Of a DNA stretch of 64,000 nt, positions 28,378-38,009 are shown in pieces. Source of the DNA: Pleomorphomonas sp. PLEO (lineage in GTDB: Bacteria; Pseudomonadota; Alphaproteobacteria; Rhizobiales; Pleomorphomonadaceae); NCBI RefSeq assembly GCF_041320595.1, contig NZ_CP166625.1, forward strand, positions 1,313,501 to 1,377,500, read 5' to 3'. Position numbers and translations under genes: made by a program. Each line of letters starts with the position of its first letter. Position 1 is the first letter of the stretch. The notes beneath the pieces were generated by a model that was not told where the DNA came from, did not search any database, and worked only from the letters and a program-made list of their open reading frames with translations.

Positions 28378-28469
28378 CTCCAACATGTCGAGGCTTGTCG
28401 ACAGTTGACGCAAGGCGCCCACCTCAGGGAGCGCTGTGACTATCAGTAATTGTGGAGGCGGTTAACTCT

Positions 28470-29141
28470 TTATTCAGCTCGCTCGCCCCCAAGGGCGGTC
28501 TCGGCTGCTTTCGCCTCGAAGATGACGGTGTCGCCATCCTTGGAGATTTCGATGGCGAGGCCGGCGGCGCGGGCAAGCGCCCCGGCGTAATAGGGCTGGA
28601 TGGCGTGGGCGTCGACGTGATCGCCGAGGTCGCCGGCCAGAAGCTCGACGATGCGGGGCGGAATGCGCGAGGCGGCGCCGGTGGCCTCGATCCGCTGGAC
28701 CGGGTAGGGCAGATCGCCGTCGACACGCACCACCACTTTACCGCCGCGGGGAATGGCCTGCAGCGCAATCAGCAGCACGTTGAGGAGCAGCTTCACCTGG
28801 TTCTTCGGCAACAGGCGGCGGGTCGCCTGCCAGTCGATGTCGGCCTTTTCGCTTTCCATGTAGCGCTTGGCCACCGTTTCGGCGTCGCCCAGGTCGACTT
28901 CCGCGCCCACCGAACCGGCCGCGCCAAAGGCGAGGCGGGCGAACTGCAGCTTGGATGAGGCTGTGCGGGCGCTTTTGCGGATGAGGTCGAAGGCAAAAGC
29001 CTTCATTTCCTCATTGTTTTCCTCGTCGAGCACCTCGAGGCCGTTGGTAATGGCGCCGACCGGCGAGATGATGTCATGGCAGACGCGCGAGCAGAGCAGG
29101 GCGGCAAAATCCAGGGCTTCCAGCTTGGCCAGGTCGGACAT
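28470..29141 (-). CDS. chpT: Histidine phosphotransferase ChpT
   Basis: 223 residues from ATG at 29141 (an ATG at 29153 would add four). The phosphorylated His is H22 in L-C-S-R-V-C-H-D-I-I-S-P-V-G-A, a motif specific to ChpT. The helical dimerisation hairpin is followed by a degenerate ATPase-like domain with no nucleotide motifs. In Caulobacter and Brucella, ChpT passes phosphate from CckA to CtrA and CpdR. ctrA lies 14 kb away in this window. The che operon is directly downstream on the same strand, but a separate promoter region is present. Confidence 0.93.
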   Translation of the reverse strand: MSDLAKLEALDFAALLCSRVCHDIISPVGAITNGLEVLDEENNEEMKAFAFDLIRKSARTASSKLQFARLAFGAAGSVGAEVDLGDAETVAKRYMESEKADIDWQATRRLLPKNQVKLLLNVLLIALQAIPRGGKVVVRVDGDLPYPVQRIEATGAASRIPPRIVELLAGDLGDHVDAHAIQPYYAGALARAAGLAIEISKDGDTVIFEAKAAETALGGERAE

Positions 29142-29410
29142 GGTCGGTTCCATTGGTTCAGGCCGACGGGCAGAGCCCACCGACGAATCGGTCAATTGTT
29201 TGGGCTCATGGATAACGCCCGCCGCCGATGCTCACAAGCGCGGGAAGCCGCCAAACACCGCAAAGGTGGATGACATATTGGTAAGGAGCGAGGTTGGTCC
29301 TGTCCGCCGTCCGCCTTTGCCACCCGCGCCGCGCCTTCCGACGCGCAGGATTTCCCGTGGAAACGTAGCCCTGGAGGGATACGAACCATCGGAATCCGCC
29401 TCTTGGGCCG

Positions 29411-29917
29411 TCAATAAGCCAGCAGTTTCAGCACATCCGGCCAGTGGGCGGCGGCGGCGGAGATCATGGCTTCGGGATCAGCGAGGAAGGTTTGCCGCTC
29501 GTCCTCGGAGGCGAAGAGGTAGAGGCGGTTGCGGTGGATGGCGAACAGGGTGGGGTTGCCGGGCTGGGCGACGCCGCGCGCGATGGCCGCCAGGGCATAG
29601 CCGCCAAATCCGGGGATGTAGACGGCCGGAGCGGCGCGGAAAGCCGCGGCGTTGCCCTCGGTGGCGAAATGCCAGTAGGTATCGCCGTATACTTCCTCGT
29701 AGTCCGTGAGGCCGGGAACGGCGGCGTTGCTGACGAAATAGGCCACCGGGTCGTACCCGCCGAGCGACAGTCCGGTGTAAGGATCGAACACTATCCTTTC
29801 GTCTAGTGCGTTTACCGGCTGGCAAGGGGTGAGGAAAAACAGCGACAAAACAATGGCGCGGGCGATAAAACTCACCCAATCTTGCCGTCGTGATGTCTGA
29901 TTCGTCTGTATGATCAT
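29411..29917 (-). CDS. Exported YHS-domain protein
   Basis: 168 residues. A signal peptide with hydrophobic core A-I-V-L-S-L-F-F-L-T-P is followed by the YHS-like block G-L-S-L-G-G-Y-D-P-V-A-Y-F and Y-W-H-F-A-T-E-G-N-A-A-A-F. Such domains may bind a metal; no cofactor or partner is established. It stands alone and is divergent from eipA, whose region contains a TTAA half-site. Confidence 0.8.
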   Translation of the reverse strand: MIIQTNQTSRRQDWVSFIARAIVLSLFFLTPCQPVNALDERIVFDPYTGLSLGGYDPVAYFVSNAAVPGLTDYEEVYGDTYWHFATEGNAAAFRAAPAVYIPGFGGYALAAIARGVAQPGNPTLFAIHRNRLYLFASEDERQTFLADPEAMISAAAAHWPDVLKLLAY

Positions 29918-30040
29918 GATGTCACCGACCGACCCTACCGTTCATCTTGCCTGGATGGGGTGTCGGCGAGGTTAATGTTCTGATGATCTCGTCGTTCCGC
30001 CGCTTCGGCGGGTGGCGGACGGGACGTGGAGGGATTGCCG

Positions 30041-30616
30041 ATGTCGCGTTTGTCGGTGCTGAAAGCGCTACCTTTCCTCTTGCTGGCCTTCATGGGCGCG
30101 GTGGTGATGCCTGCCAATGCCCAACAGGCACACGAGACCTATTCGTCATCGGAGTTGGTGGATACTGGCCACAAGTTCTTCGGCGAAATGTCGAGCGGCC
30201 TTGCCTCGGCAATCGAGCGGTCGGCGGCGAACTACGGCCAGCCCAACGGCTACATTCTTGGCCAAGAGGGTTCGGGCGCGCTGTTCGGCGGCCTGCGCTA
30301 CGGCGAGGGAACGCTCTACACGCGCAATGCCGGCTCGGCGCGCGTCTACTGGCAAGGGCCGACGTTCGGGATCGATTTCGGCGGCGATGGCGCGCGCACC
30401 ATGATCCTGGTCTACAATCTGCCCTCGATGCAGTCGATCTACCAGCGCTTCGGCGGCGTCGCCGGTTCGGCCTATCTGGTGGGCGGCTTCGGCATCACCG
30501 CGTTGCGCCTGGGCGACGTCACGCTGGTGCCGGTGCGCACGGGCGTTGGTGCCCGTCTCGGCGTCAATGTCGGCTATCTGAAGTTCACGCCGCAGGCGAC
30601 GTGGAACCCATTCTGA
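30041..30616 (+). CDS. eipA: EipA-like envelope integrity protein (DUF1134)
   Basis: 191 residues from ATG at 30041, preceded by GGAGGG. A signal peptide (A-L-P-F-L-L-L-A-F-M-G-A-V-V-M-P-A-N-A) leads to the DUF1134 barrel with Y-I-L-G-Q-E-G-S-G-A and L-R-Y-G-E-G-x-L-Y-T. In Brucella, EipA is a periplasmic protein needed for envelope integrity; from memory it lies next to chpT and is a CtrA target, which agrees with the neighbourhood here. Confidence 0.9.
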   Translation: MSRLSVLKALPFLLLAFMGAVVMPANAQQAHETYSSSELVDTGHKFFGEMSSGLASAIERSAANYGQPNGYILGQEGSGALFGGLRYGEGTLYTRNAGSARVYWQGPTFGIDFGGDGARTMILVYNLPSMQSIYQRFGGVAGSAYLVGGFGITALRLGDVTLVPVRTGVGARLGVNVGYLKFTPQATWNPF

Positions 30617-30759
30617 GGCTTTCGCGGCTACTGAGCCATGTGTCGCCACTTTTTTCGCCATCGGGCGGACGGGAATGCCGGTCCGCCCTTGACCGTTTCC
30701 TGCCCAATGCGCGACAAACATCGGCTAGGGCGGATTGATCTGCCACGGGATGGCATGAC

Positions 30760-31593
30760 GTGATCGAGACGGTGCTGATCTTTCTGGCGGGCGTGTTGGT
30801 GGCGGGGCTGTTCGCCCTGCTATTGATGCCGGCGATCAACTCGCGCGCTGTGCGCCTCTATCGTCGCCGACTGGACCAGCAGTTGCCGCGCTCTGTTGCC
30901 GAGATGGCAGCGGCCAAGGACGCGATCCGAGCGGAGATGGCCGCCCGCATGGCACGGGTCGAAGTTGCGCTTGACACGGCACGGCAGACGGCGGCGGCCG
31001 CTGAACTCCGGAGCTTTCAGGATCGCGAGCGGGCGCAAGCGCTCGAAGCCGAGAAGAAGGGCTTCGAGGCGACGCTCGCCGATTATGAAAGGCGCCTTGA
31101 CGAGGCGCATTCGATCGCCCGCTATGCTCACGAGGCGGTGGCGCGCGTCGACGCCGAGCGTCGCGACCTGCAGCGCAAGATCAGCATCCGCTCGATGGAA
31201 GCCGAGGAAAGCCGCGACGAGGCGGAGTCGCTGGCGGCCGACATGAAGATGGCCTTGGTCGAGGCCGAGGCGCGCATCGCCGTATTGTCCGAAACCATCG
31301 CCGATCTCACCCACACGCCGCCGCTGGTTTACCCGCCGAGCATCTTCCCATCGGCGCCTACCACGCCGACGGCGCCTGTCATTCACGTCGATTTCGGGGC
31401 GAAGGCGGAGCGGCAGGTGGATAAGTTGGTTGTCAAGACAGCCGAGCTTGATGACGATGCCCGGATCGACGATCTCGCCAATCGGCTGAAGCTGCTGCGC
31501 GCCCGCAATGCCGTGGCCCGGCAGCGCATCGAGTCGGCGCTTGCCAAGGGGACTGAGCCGTCGGGCGACGCCCCGCAATCCGGCTCGTCTTGA
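30760..31593 (+). CDS. Membrane-anchored coiled-coil protein, unknown function
   Basis: 277 residues from GTG at 30760. One N-terminal helix (about 5-26, F-L-A-G-V-L-V-A-G-L-F-A-L-L-L-M-P) is followed by R-A-V-R-L-Y-R-R-R-L, a positive-inside anchor, then about 150 residues of Ala/Glu/Arg coiled coil, a Pro-rich spacer near 190-205 and a helical end. I recall similar uncharacterised proteins with this N-terminus in other Hyphomicrobiales. No catalytic motif is seen. Confidence 0.75.
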   Translation: MIETVLIFLAGVLVAGLFALLLMPAINSRAVRLYRRRLDQQLPRSVAEMAAAKDAIRAEMAARMARVEVALDTARQTAAAAELRSFQDRERAQALEAEKKGFEATLADYERRLDEAHSIARYAHEAVARVDAERRDLQRKISIRSMEAEESRDEAESLAADMKMALVEAEARIAVLSETIADLTHTPPLVYPPSIFPSAPTTPTAPVIHVDFGAKAERQVDKLVVKTAELDDDARIDDLANRLKLLRARNAVARQRIESALAKGTEPSGDAPQSGSS

Positions 31594-31811
31594 AAGGCCT
31601 TCTTTCTGATCCAGCTTTCTACGCCCGGTGTTCACGGGCCCAATGACCGTTGCGCTCCGCTTCTCGAAAGCCGTGCCAGCCGACATGCCGGAGTGAATTT
31701 CAAACGGTCTCTGATGCAAATGAAAAACCAGCTGCGCTCAATGACCGTATGCGTCGGCATCTGCGCGAAATTGGCCTGACATCGAAGGGCGTTGCGTTTC
31801 TGTGAGCCGCT

Positions 31812-32677
31812 TTAGCCGGTACGGTGCCGCGCCGGCCTGAAGCGGGCGATCAGGCCGCCGGTTGGCCCAAAGACGATGGAGAGCGCGTAGAGAATGCCGG
31901 CGGCAACGATGATCGCCGGCCCCGAAGGCAGGTTGGCGACGAAGGACGCGGCAAGACCGATCACCGAGGCGGTAGCAGCGAAGACCATGGCTAGCGCCGT
32001 CATGGCGCCGAGCGAGCGTGTCCAGAAGCGGGCGCTGGCGGCGGGCAGCATCATCAGGCCAACCGACAGCAGCGTGCCGAGCGCCTGGAAGCCGGCGATC
32101 AGGTTCAGCACCATCACCAGCATGAAGGCGACATGGATGACCGCGCCGCGTCCGCCGACCGCCTTGAGGAAGCCGGGGTCGACGCATTCCAGCACCAGTG
32201 GCCGCCACAGAATCGCGAAGGCGACGATGGTGATCGAGGCGACGATGCCGATGAACACCAGGGCGGTATCGTCGATGGCCAGCACCGAGCCGAACAATAG
32301 GTGCATGACGTCGACCGCCGACCCGCGCGCGGAAATCAGGATGACGCCGAGCGCCAGCGAGATGAGGTAGAGGGTGGCGAGCGACGCATCTTCCTTGAGC
32401 GGCGTCAGGCGGGTGACGGCACTTGCCATCAGCGCGATGGCAAGACCGGCGGCGAGGCCGCCCGCCGTCATGGCCCAGAGGTTGAGGCCGGCTAGGAGAT
32501 AGCCCGCCGCGACGCCCGGCAGAATGGCGTGGGCCATGGCGTCACCGGTCAGCGACAGGCGTCGCAGCATCAGGAAGACGCCGACGGGAGCGGCGGCCAC
32601 CGACAGCACCAGGCAGCCGGCGAGCGCCCGGCGCATGAAGGCAAAATCGGAGAAGACGGATAGAAGATCGGTGGCGG

Positions 32678-32681
<4 letters not shown>
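31812..32681 (-). CDS. Metal ABC transporter permease (ZnuB/AztB-like)
   Basis: 289 residues with eight or nine hydrophobic helices and the ABC-3 family signature (R-L-S-L-T-G-D-A-M-A-H-A-I-L-P-G near 40-56). It would form the membrane channel of a zinc or manganese importer. The start overlaps the stop of the ATPase gene by four bases (ATGA). The operon is headed by a Zur-like box, pointing to zinc. No periplasmic binding protein gene is adjacent. Confidence 0.9.
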
Positions 32682-33453
<772 letters not shown>

Positions 33454-33454
<1 letters not shown>

Positions 33455-33624
33455 CACCGCAACACCCAGCCGATCAACCCCCAGATGCCGGCCATAAAGC
33501 AGGCCGCGCCGGCGAGGCGAGTGCCGAGACCGAGGCGGAGTACCGACGGCCGAATGACAACGATGGCAGGCCGGCCAGTATCGGAATTCGCAGAAGACAG
33601 GGAGCGAAGCGAGTTTTGCAGCAT
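33454..33624 (-). CDS. Small membrane protein leading the Zur-controlled operon
   Basis: 56 residues from ATG at 33624; a GTG at 33660 would give 68 but would touch the Zur box and leave no room for a ribosome site. The C-terminal third is one hydrophobic helix (L-A-G-A-A-C-F-M-A-G-I-W-G-L-I-G-W-V). The stop shares a base with the ATPase start (TGATG), so it reads as the first gene of a three-gene coupled operon. No family is recognised. It may be an accessory subunit or only a leader peptide. Confidence 0.5.
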
Positions 33625-33661
33625 GACGGCTCTGGCTTGGTGGACATAGTCGAAAGACACC

Positions 33662-33688
33662 GTTATGATATAACGTTTCGTGGGTCAA
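33662..33688 (-). promoter_or_regulatory. Zur-like operator overlapping the metal ABC promoter
   Basis: GTTATGATATAACGTTTC (33662-33679) matches the gammaproteobacterial Zur half-to-half pattern GTTATA-N-TATAACATTTC at all but two positions. On the minus strand TTGACC (33683-33688) can serve as a -35 box, with a weak -10 (CATAAC) falling inside the operator. Zinc-loaded Zur would block this promoter. Confidence 0.7.
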
Positions 33689-34027
33689 CCGTCTCGCAGG
33701 CCTGTCCACTTTACAGTTTGGAATCTGTCGAGATTATAATCGGTAAAATCTTATTTACCGGGGCAGGGCATCACGACGAATTCATGTATGTAAATGTAAT
33801 TATGTATCAGTCTAGGAAACAATTTTCATTTATGAAACGGTAGTTGGAGACTGTCTAAAAGACTTGGACTGGAGATTAAGCTATTCAAGATATGTGCGAG
33901 ATGCATACTTGAAATCTCTGGATTTGTTGTTTAGTAGGATAAAACCCCAACATGATTCCTCAAGGTCGAGCAAGTGGTCACTAGCACCCTCCTTTCCTCC
34001 GTTCGCCAAAATGCAGGCGAGGCAGCC
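33689..34027. other. AT-rich intergenic region
   Basis: About 340 bp that are clearly more AT-rich than the surroundings, between the metal ABC operon and the MarR gene. Short frames exist but carry no recognisable pattern. It could hold the MarR promoter and operator or remnants of inserted DNA. Confidence 0.5.
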
Positions 34028-34465
34028 ATGGCGGCCGAACCCGATCTTATGAAAACGTTCCTGTTGGCCTACGAGTCGGTGATCGAGACACTGCGGCCCA
34101 GCATGAAAGTTGCCGGTCTTACCGAACCGCAGTGGCGCGTGTTGCACGAGCTGCAAACGCGTTCGCCGATGATCGCCTCTGAACTCGCCGCCAACACTTT
34201 CGTCCGGGCATCCAGCCTGTCGCGCATCCTGCGCGATCTCGAGGCGCGCGATCTGATCAATCGCGCCCAGCAGTTCGAGGACCTCAGGAAGACGCTGGTG
34301 TCGCTGACCGACTACGGCCGCAAGACGATTGCGCCGATCGAGACCGACTATACCGATCTCGTCCAGCGCATCACTAATACCGTTGGGCGCGAGAGGGTCA
34401 GCGCCTGTGCCGACGCCTGCGCCGGTATCGTCGCCCAGATCGGCGCGCAGCCCGGCGACGACTGA
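34028..34465 (+). CDS. MarR family transcriptional regulator (HpaR-like)
   Basis: 145 residues from ATG at 34028, with GAGG upstream. The winged-helix segment L-T-E-P-Q-W-R-V-L-H-E-L, then A-S-E-L-A-A-N-T-F-V-R-A-S-S-L-S-R-I-L and the wing D-L-R-K-T-L-V-S-L-T-D-Y-G are typical of MarR; the spacing resembles the homoprotocatechuate regulator HpaR. No catabolic gene is adjacent, so the target is unknown. A terminator follows. Confidence 0.85.
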   Translation: MAAEPDLMKTFLLAYESVIETLRPSMKVAGLTEPQWRVLHELQTRSPMIASELAANTFVRASSLSRILRDLEARDLINRAQQFEDLRKTLVSLTDYGRKTIAPIETDYTDLVQRITNTVGRERVSACADACAGIVAQIGAQPGDD

Positions 34466-34512
34466 GCGAGCGGATTTCGGGGCGGCGATGCCGTCCGTGG
34501 AGAGGCATTTTG

Positions 34513-34551
34513 CCCGAGGAGGACCGCTCGTACGGACCTTCTCGGGTTTTT
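34513..34551 (+). terminator. Rho-independent terminator after marR
   Basis: CCCGAG (34513-34518) with the following AGG pairs with CCT...CTCGGG (ending 34546), followed by TTTTT. Confidence 0.75.
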
Positions 34552-34615
34552 CAATTGCTCCGGCCTCTGCCCTACGAAGGCGGTGATTTCGACCGCCGCG
34601 ATGGTTCGGGAGCGA

Positions 34616-35920
34616 TCAGGCCTGTGATGACCGTGGCGCCGTGACCAGCACCTTGTCGATGCGCCGGCTGTCCATGTCGACGATTTCGAACGTCCAGCCG
34701 CGCCAGTCGACGATGTCGCCAGTCGATGGAATGGCTTTGGTCACCGACAGCACGAAACCGGCCAGCGTCTCGTAATCGCGGTCGGGGTCGTCAAGGCCCT
34801 GGCAGTTGATCTTTTCGGCCACCAGATCGACGCCGAGATCGGCATCGATCAGCCAGCTGCCGTCGGCGCGCATGACGATCTCGCTGAGTTCTTCGTTGGT
34901 TTCACCGCCGAGGTTGCCGACGATGGCGGTGAGGATGTCGGCGGCGGTCACCATGCCTTCCACCGAACCGTATTCGTCGATCACCATGACCATTTGCAGC
35001 GGCGAGCGGCGCAGCGTGTCGAGCACGTCAAGGGCCGATGCCGTGTCGGGCACCATGTCGACCTGGCGTATGCGGCTTTTGATATCGAGCGGCTCGTCCT
35101 TGAGGTGCTGATCGAGAAGATCCTTGGCCTGAATGACGCCCTGCACCATGTCGATCGAGCCGGTGAACACCGGATAGCGCGAGTGCGAGGAATTGGCGAT
35201 CGCCTCGATGATGCGCTGGTTGTCCCATTCGAGATCGATGCCGGTGATGTCGGGGCGCGGGATCATCACGGCGCGGATCGACCGGTCGCCGAAGCGCATG
35301 ACGCCGGCCATCAATTCCTTTTCCTCGGGCTCGAGGATACCGGAGCTGGTGCCTTCGGCGATTACCGCCTTGATCTCTTCCTCGGTGACCGCGCTCTGAC
35401 CCGTCGATTTGAGGCCAAGGGCGCTGATGATCAGGCGGCTCGACCGCTCGAGAATGAGCGCCACCGGCGCGGCAATGAAGGCGACGCCCAGCATCGGCCG
35501 GGCCATCAGCGAAGCCACCGCCTCCGGATTGGCCAGCGCGATCTGCTTGGGTACCAACTCGCCGATCACCAGAGAAAAATAGGTGATGAGGCCGACCACC
35601 AGCGCGATGGCTAGGCCTGAGGCGATCGATGCCGGAACGCCCTCGGCCAGCAGCAAACTGGCGAGCGGCTCCGATAGCGTCGCGCCTGAATAGGCACCGG
35701 CCAGGATGCCGACCAGCGTGATGCCGATCTGCACCGACGACATGAAACGCCCGGGATTGGCGGCGAGCTTCAGAACCGTCGCGGCGCCCTTCGACCCCCT
35801 GGCGGCCATGGCCTCAAGGCGTGGACGGCGCGAGGATACCACCGCCAGCTCGGACATGGCGAAAAGACCGTTCAGGATCAGGAGGATGAAGATAACGCCG
35901 ATTTCAAAGAGGTAGCCCAT
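34616..35920 (-). CDS. CNNM/CorC-type transporter (hemolysin family)
   Basis: 434 residues. An N-terminal CNNM domain with about four helices (residues 5-160; N-G-L-F-A-M-S-E-L-A-V-V and G-E-L-V-P-K-Q are family marks) is followed by two CBS domains (about 210-330; M-I-P-R-P-D-I and V-I-D-E-Y-G-S-V-E-G-M-V-T) and a C-terminal CorC_HlyC domain (about 350-430). Such proteins export or sense Mg2+ and similar cations; the older name hemolysin is misleading. Single gene. Confidence 0.92.
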   Translation of the reverse strand: MGYLFEIGVIFILLILNGLFAMSELAVVSSRRPRLEAMAARGSKGAATVLKLAANPGRFMSSVQIGITLVGILAGAYSGATLSEPLASLLLAEGVPASIASGLAIALVVGLITYFSLVIGELVPKQIALANPEAVASLMARPMLGVAFIAAPVALILERSSRLIISALGLKSTGQSAVTEEEIKAVIAEGTSSGILEPEEKELMAGVMRFGDRSIRAVMIPRPDITGIDLEWDNQRIIEAIANSSHSRYPVFTGSIDMVQGVIQAKDLLDQHLKDEPLDIKSRIRQVDMVPDTASALDVLDTLRRSPLQMVMVIDEYGSVEGMVTAADILTAIVGNLGGETNEELSEIVMRADGSWLIDADLGVDLVAEKINCQGLDDPDRDYETLAGFVLSVTKAIPSTGDIVDWRGWTFEIVDMDSRRIDKVLVTAPRSSQA

Positions 35921-36057
35921 GGGGTGCGGGGGTTGCCCGGCTGCTCCGTCGCGAGTTGCTCGTGGAGGAAAAATACAGGCTGTTCGGGTTTCTCGCTAGA
36001 CCACACGTCCGAAAAGTTGCGGAAGCCGTCGGGAGCGGACTGTGGAAAAACAAAGAA

Positions 36058-36669
36058 CTAGCGTGAAATGTCCGTTGGCGATCGCCAGGGGGGACTTGCG
36101 AGGGGCGAGCGCGCCACGCCGTCGGCATCGACGAGCAGATGAGTGAAGCCGCCGATGGCCGGTTTGCCTGATGGTGAAAGGCTTGCCGCGCCGGTAAGGT
36201 AGGCGGGCAGGTGGAGCGCCGCGCTGGCCAACGCCACGAGACCGGCGGCGACCGTGCGAGGCGCATCGACTGCCCCTGCCGCCCCTCGACCGAAGCCATC
36301 GAGATCGATGCCGATGGCGGCAAGTCGCCGCGATGCCGGAAGATGGCGTCCAAGGTGGAGGGCGGTAGCCGGGCCGGAGATTTCGAGGATCAGCGACAGG
36401 ACACCGTCGGCCAGACCGAGCTCCGCTTCTGCGACCGACAAGGCCACTGCCATCCGATCCGCCAGTGCGAAATCGTCCTCCACAGGGACCAGAACGGCAC
36501 GGGCACCGGCGGAGACGGCGGCGCGAGCAGTGTCGGGATCGGCCGTCGCGATGGAAAAGGTGACACCGGGCGGTTGGTCGCCGGCCGCGATGAGCGGCCA
36601 CAGCAACGCTGGGCAGTTTATCAAGTCTTTCCCAATGTTTCTGCTGAGTAACTGGAAGACAAAAGACAT
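36058..36669 (-). CDS. CitE/HpcH aldolase-like protein, probably degenerate
   Basis: 203 residues. The middle (G-A-R-A-V-L-V-P-V-E-D near 75, L-I-L-E-I-S-G-P-A near 110 and A-A-I-G-I-D-L-D near 133) resembles the barrel strands of citrate lyase beta/HpcH enzymes, but it is shorter than the usual 280-300 residues and the metal-binding E and D are not clearly aligned. The N-terminal 20 codons lie in more AT-rich DNA. The start is uncertain. It may be a reduced paralogue or a decaying gene. Confidence 0.55.
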   Translation of the reverse strand: MSFVFQLLSRNIGKDLINCPALLWPLIAAGDQPPGVTFSIATADPDTARAAVSAGARAVLVPVEDDFALADRMAVALSVAEAELGLADGVLSLILEISGPATALHLGRHLPASRRLAAIGIDLDGFGRGAAGAVDAPRTVAAGLVALASAALHLPAYLTGAASLSPSGKPAIGGFTHLLVDADGVARSPLASPPWRSPTDISR

Positions 36670-36702
36670 TTACTAATCCTTAACCATTCCTGTCCAGAAT
36701 GA

Positions 36703-36718
36703 TTAACAAAGAACTAAC
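36703..36718 (+). promoter_or_regulatory. CtrA-like box upstream of the lytic transglycosylase gene
   Basis: TTAA-N7-CTAAC differs by one base from TTAA-N7-TTAAC and lies about 70 bp before the start codon. It overlaps an inverted repeat, CTAACC/GGTTAG, at 36714-36731. Confidence 0.45.
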
Positions 36719-36788
36719 CGAGGTTGGTTAGTCTTGCCCTTTCGGCCCGCCGGGACCTCCCGGAAAGGCCATCGCTGGTGAAACGTCG

Positions 36789-37937
36789 ATGAATCCGGTT
36801 TTCCAATGGGTCTACGGGACGCCGGCGCAGAAGACGACGGCGCCGCCGACCACGTCAACAGGCATTTCAGGCGCGGGCATTTCCGACCGCATCGAGCAGG
36901 CTTTCGACGCGGCAAGCGATAGCACCGGCACGTCCTTTCAGTATCTCGTCGACACCGCTCAGCGGGAGTCGTCCTTGCGAACCGACGCCAAGGCTTCGAC
37001 CTCGTCGGCGACCGGCCTATTCCAGTTCGTCGAAGGCACCTGGCTTCAGACGCTGAAGGAAGAGGGGCCATCGCTGGGCCTTGGGCAGTACAGCGCCGAA
37101 ATATCCAAGACAGCAAGCGGTCGTTATCAAGTGGCCGACCCTACCGAGCGGCAGAAGATCCTGGCTTTGCGCGAGGATCCCAAAGTGTCTTCGCTGGTGG
37201 CCGGCGCCTTCACCCGCCGAAATGCGGATTCCTTGCGCGATGACATCGGCCGTGATGCGACAGCGGGCGAGCTCTACGCCGCCCATTTCCTTGGCGCCAA
37301 GGGTGCTTCGGCGTTGATCGGCGCCACTGGCAGCGATCCGACATCGAGCGCCGCCGATCTGCTGCCGCAGGCGGCGCGCGCCAACCCCGCCATCTTCTAC
37401 GAAGGCGGACGCGAGCGCTCCGTTGCCGAGGTCTATGCCAACCTGACCGGCAAGCATGGCGATACGACGCCGGTTGCCGTCAATGCCGGTCATATCGTGG
37501 CCCGGCTGGACAGAGCGGATGAGCCCGCCGCTACCCGCTGGGATCCGGCGCTCGGTTATACCGATGCCGAGACGGGCGGCGGCGCATCGCAACGTGTGGC
37601 CGAGGCGGAATCAGCGCTCTCCGGAGTGACCTCGACGGAAGGAACGTCCAATTCGGGGTGGACGGCGGCTGCGCCGACAAATGCCTTCTCGTCGATCTAC
37701 CGCGCCGACGCACCCGCGACCGCCAACGGCTCCTCATCCTTCTGGCAGAGGTTCAGCCTGTCATCGAACCTGTTCCACGCCGCGCTTGCCGATGACGGTT
37801 CTGGCCTCGGCAAAGTTGCCTCCGGCGCTGCCGATACCAGCGCGGCGCTTCGTGCCAGCCAGCCAGGTCAGATTCTCGACCGTGGCTTCAAGGCGAGCGG
37901 GCCGCTCAATCTCGCCAGCTTCCTCAACGACAACTGA
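36789..37937 (+). CDS. Lytic transglycosylase (SLT) domain protein
   Basis: 382 residues. The SLT-like catalytic block is near 52-85: Y-L-V-D-T-A-Q-R-E-S-S-L-R (E59 as the likely acid) and S-S-A-T-G-L-F-Q-F-V-E-G-T-W. The C-terminal half is low-complexity, rich in Ala, Ser and Thr. No signal peptide is seen, so export may use another route or the protein may act at the flagellar secretion site. A CtrA-like box lies upstream. The last stop base is also the first base of a repeat. Confidence 0.8.
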   Translation: MNPVFQWVYGTPAQKTTAPPTTSTGISGAGISDRIEQAFDAASDSTGTSFQYLVDTAQRESSLRTDAKASTSSATGLFQFVEGTWLQTLKEEGPSLGLGQYSAEISKTASGRYQVADPTERQKILALREDPKVSSLVAGAFTRRNADSLRDDIGRDATAGELYAAHFLGAKGASALIGATGSDPTSSAADLLPQAARANPAIFYEGGRERSVAEVYANLTGKHGDTTPVAVNAGHIVARLDRADEPAATRWDPALGYTDAETGGGASQRVAEAESALSGVTSTEGTSNSGWTAAAPTNAFSSIYRADAPATANGSSSFWQRFSLSSNLFHAALADDGSGLGKVASGAADTSAALRASQPGQILDRGFKASGPLNLASFLNDN

Positions 37938-37997
37938 TACCAAGATGCATTGAAAATGCCTCTTGGTATTCTGCTTGTCGATTTCACATGCCACTGA
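37937..37997 (+). repeat. MITE-like intergenic element, partial copy
   Basis: 61 bp that match the reverse complement of 22314-22373. It contains ATACCAAG (37937-37944) and CTTGGTAT (37962-37969) as an inverted pair, followed by the TCTGCTTG segment and the CGATTTC..CATG..CACTGA segment. The inner 13-bp stem of the long copy is incomplete here. It starts at the final A of the upstream TGA stop. Confidence 0.65.
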
Positions 37998-38009
37998 ACG
38001 GAAGCCGGC

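Noticed and set aside
29361-29400. tRNA T-arm-like sequence (GGTTCGTATCC on the minus strand)
   Set aside because: The rest of a cloverleaf cannot be folded, the invariant A of the T-loop is changed and no CCA-end stem is present. At most a remnant; not annotated.
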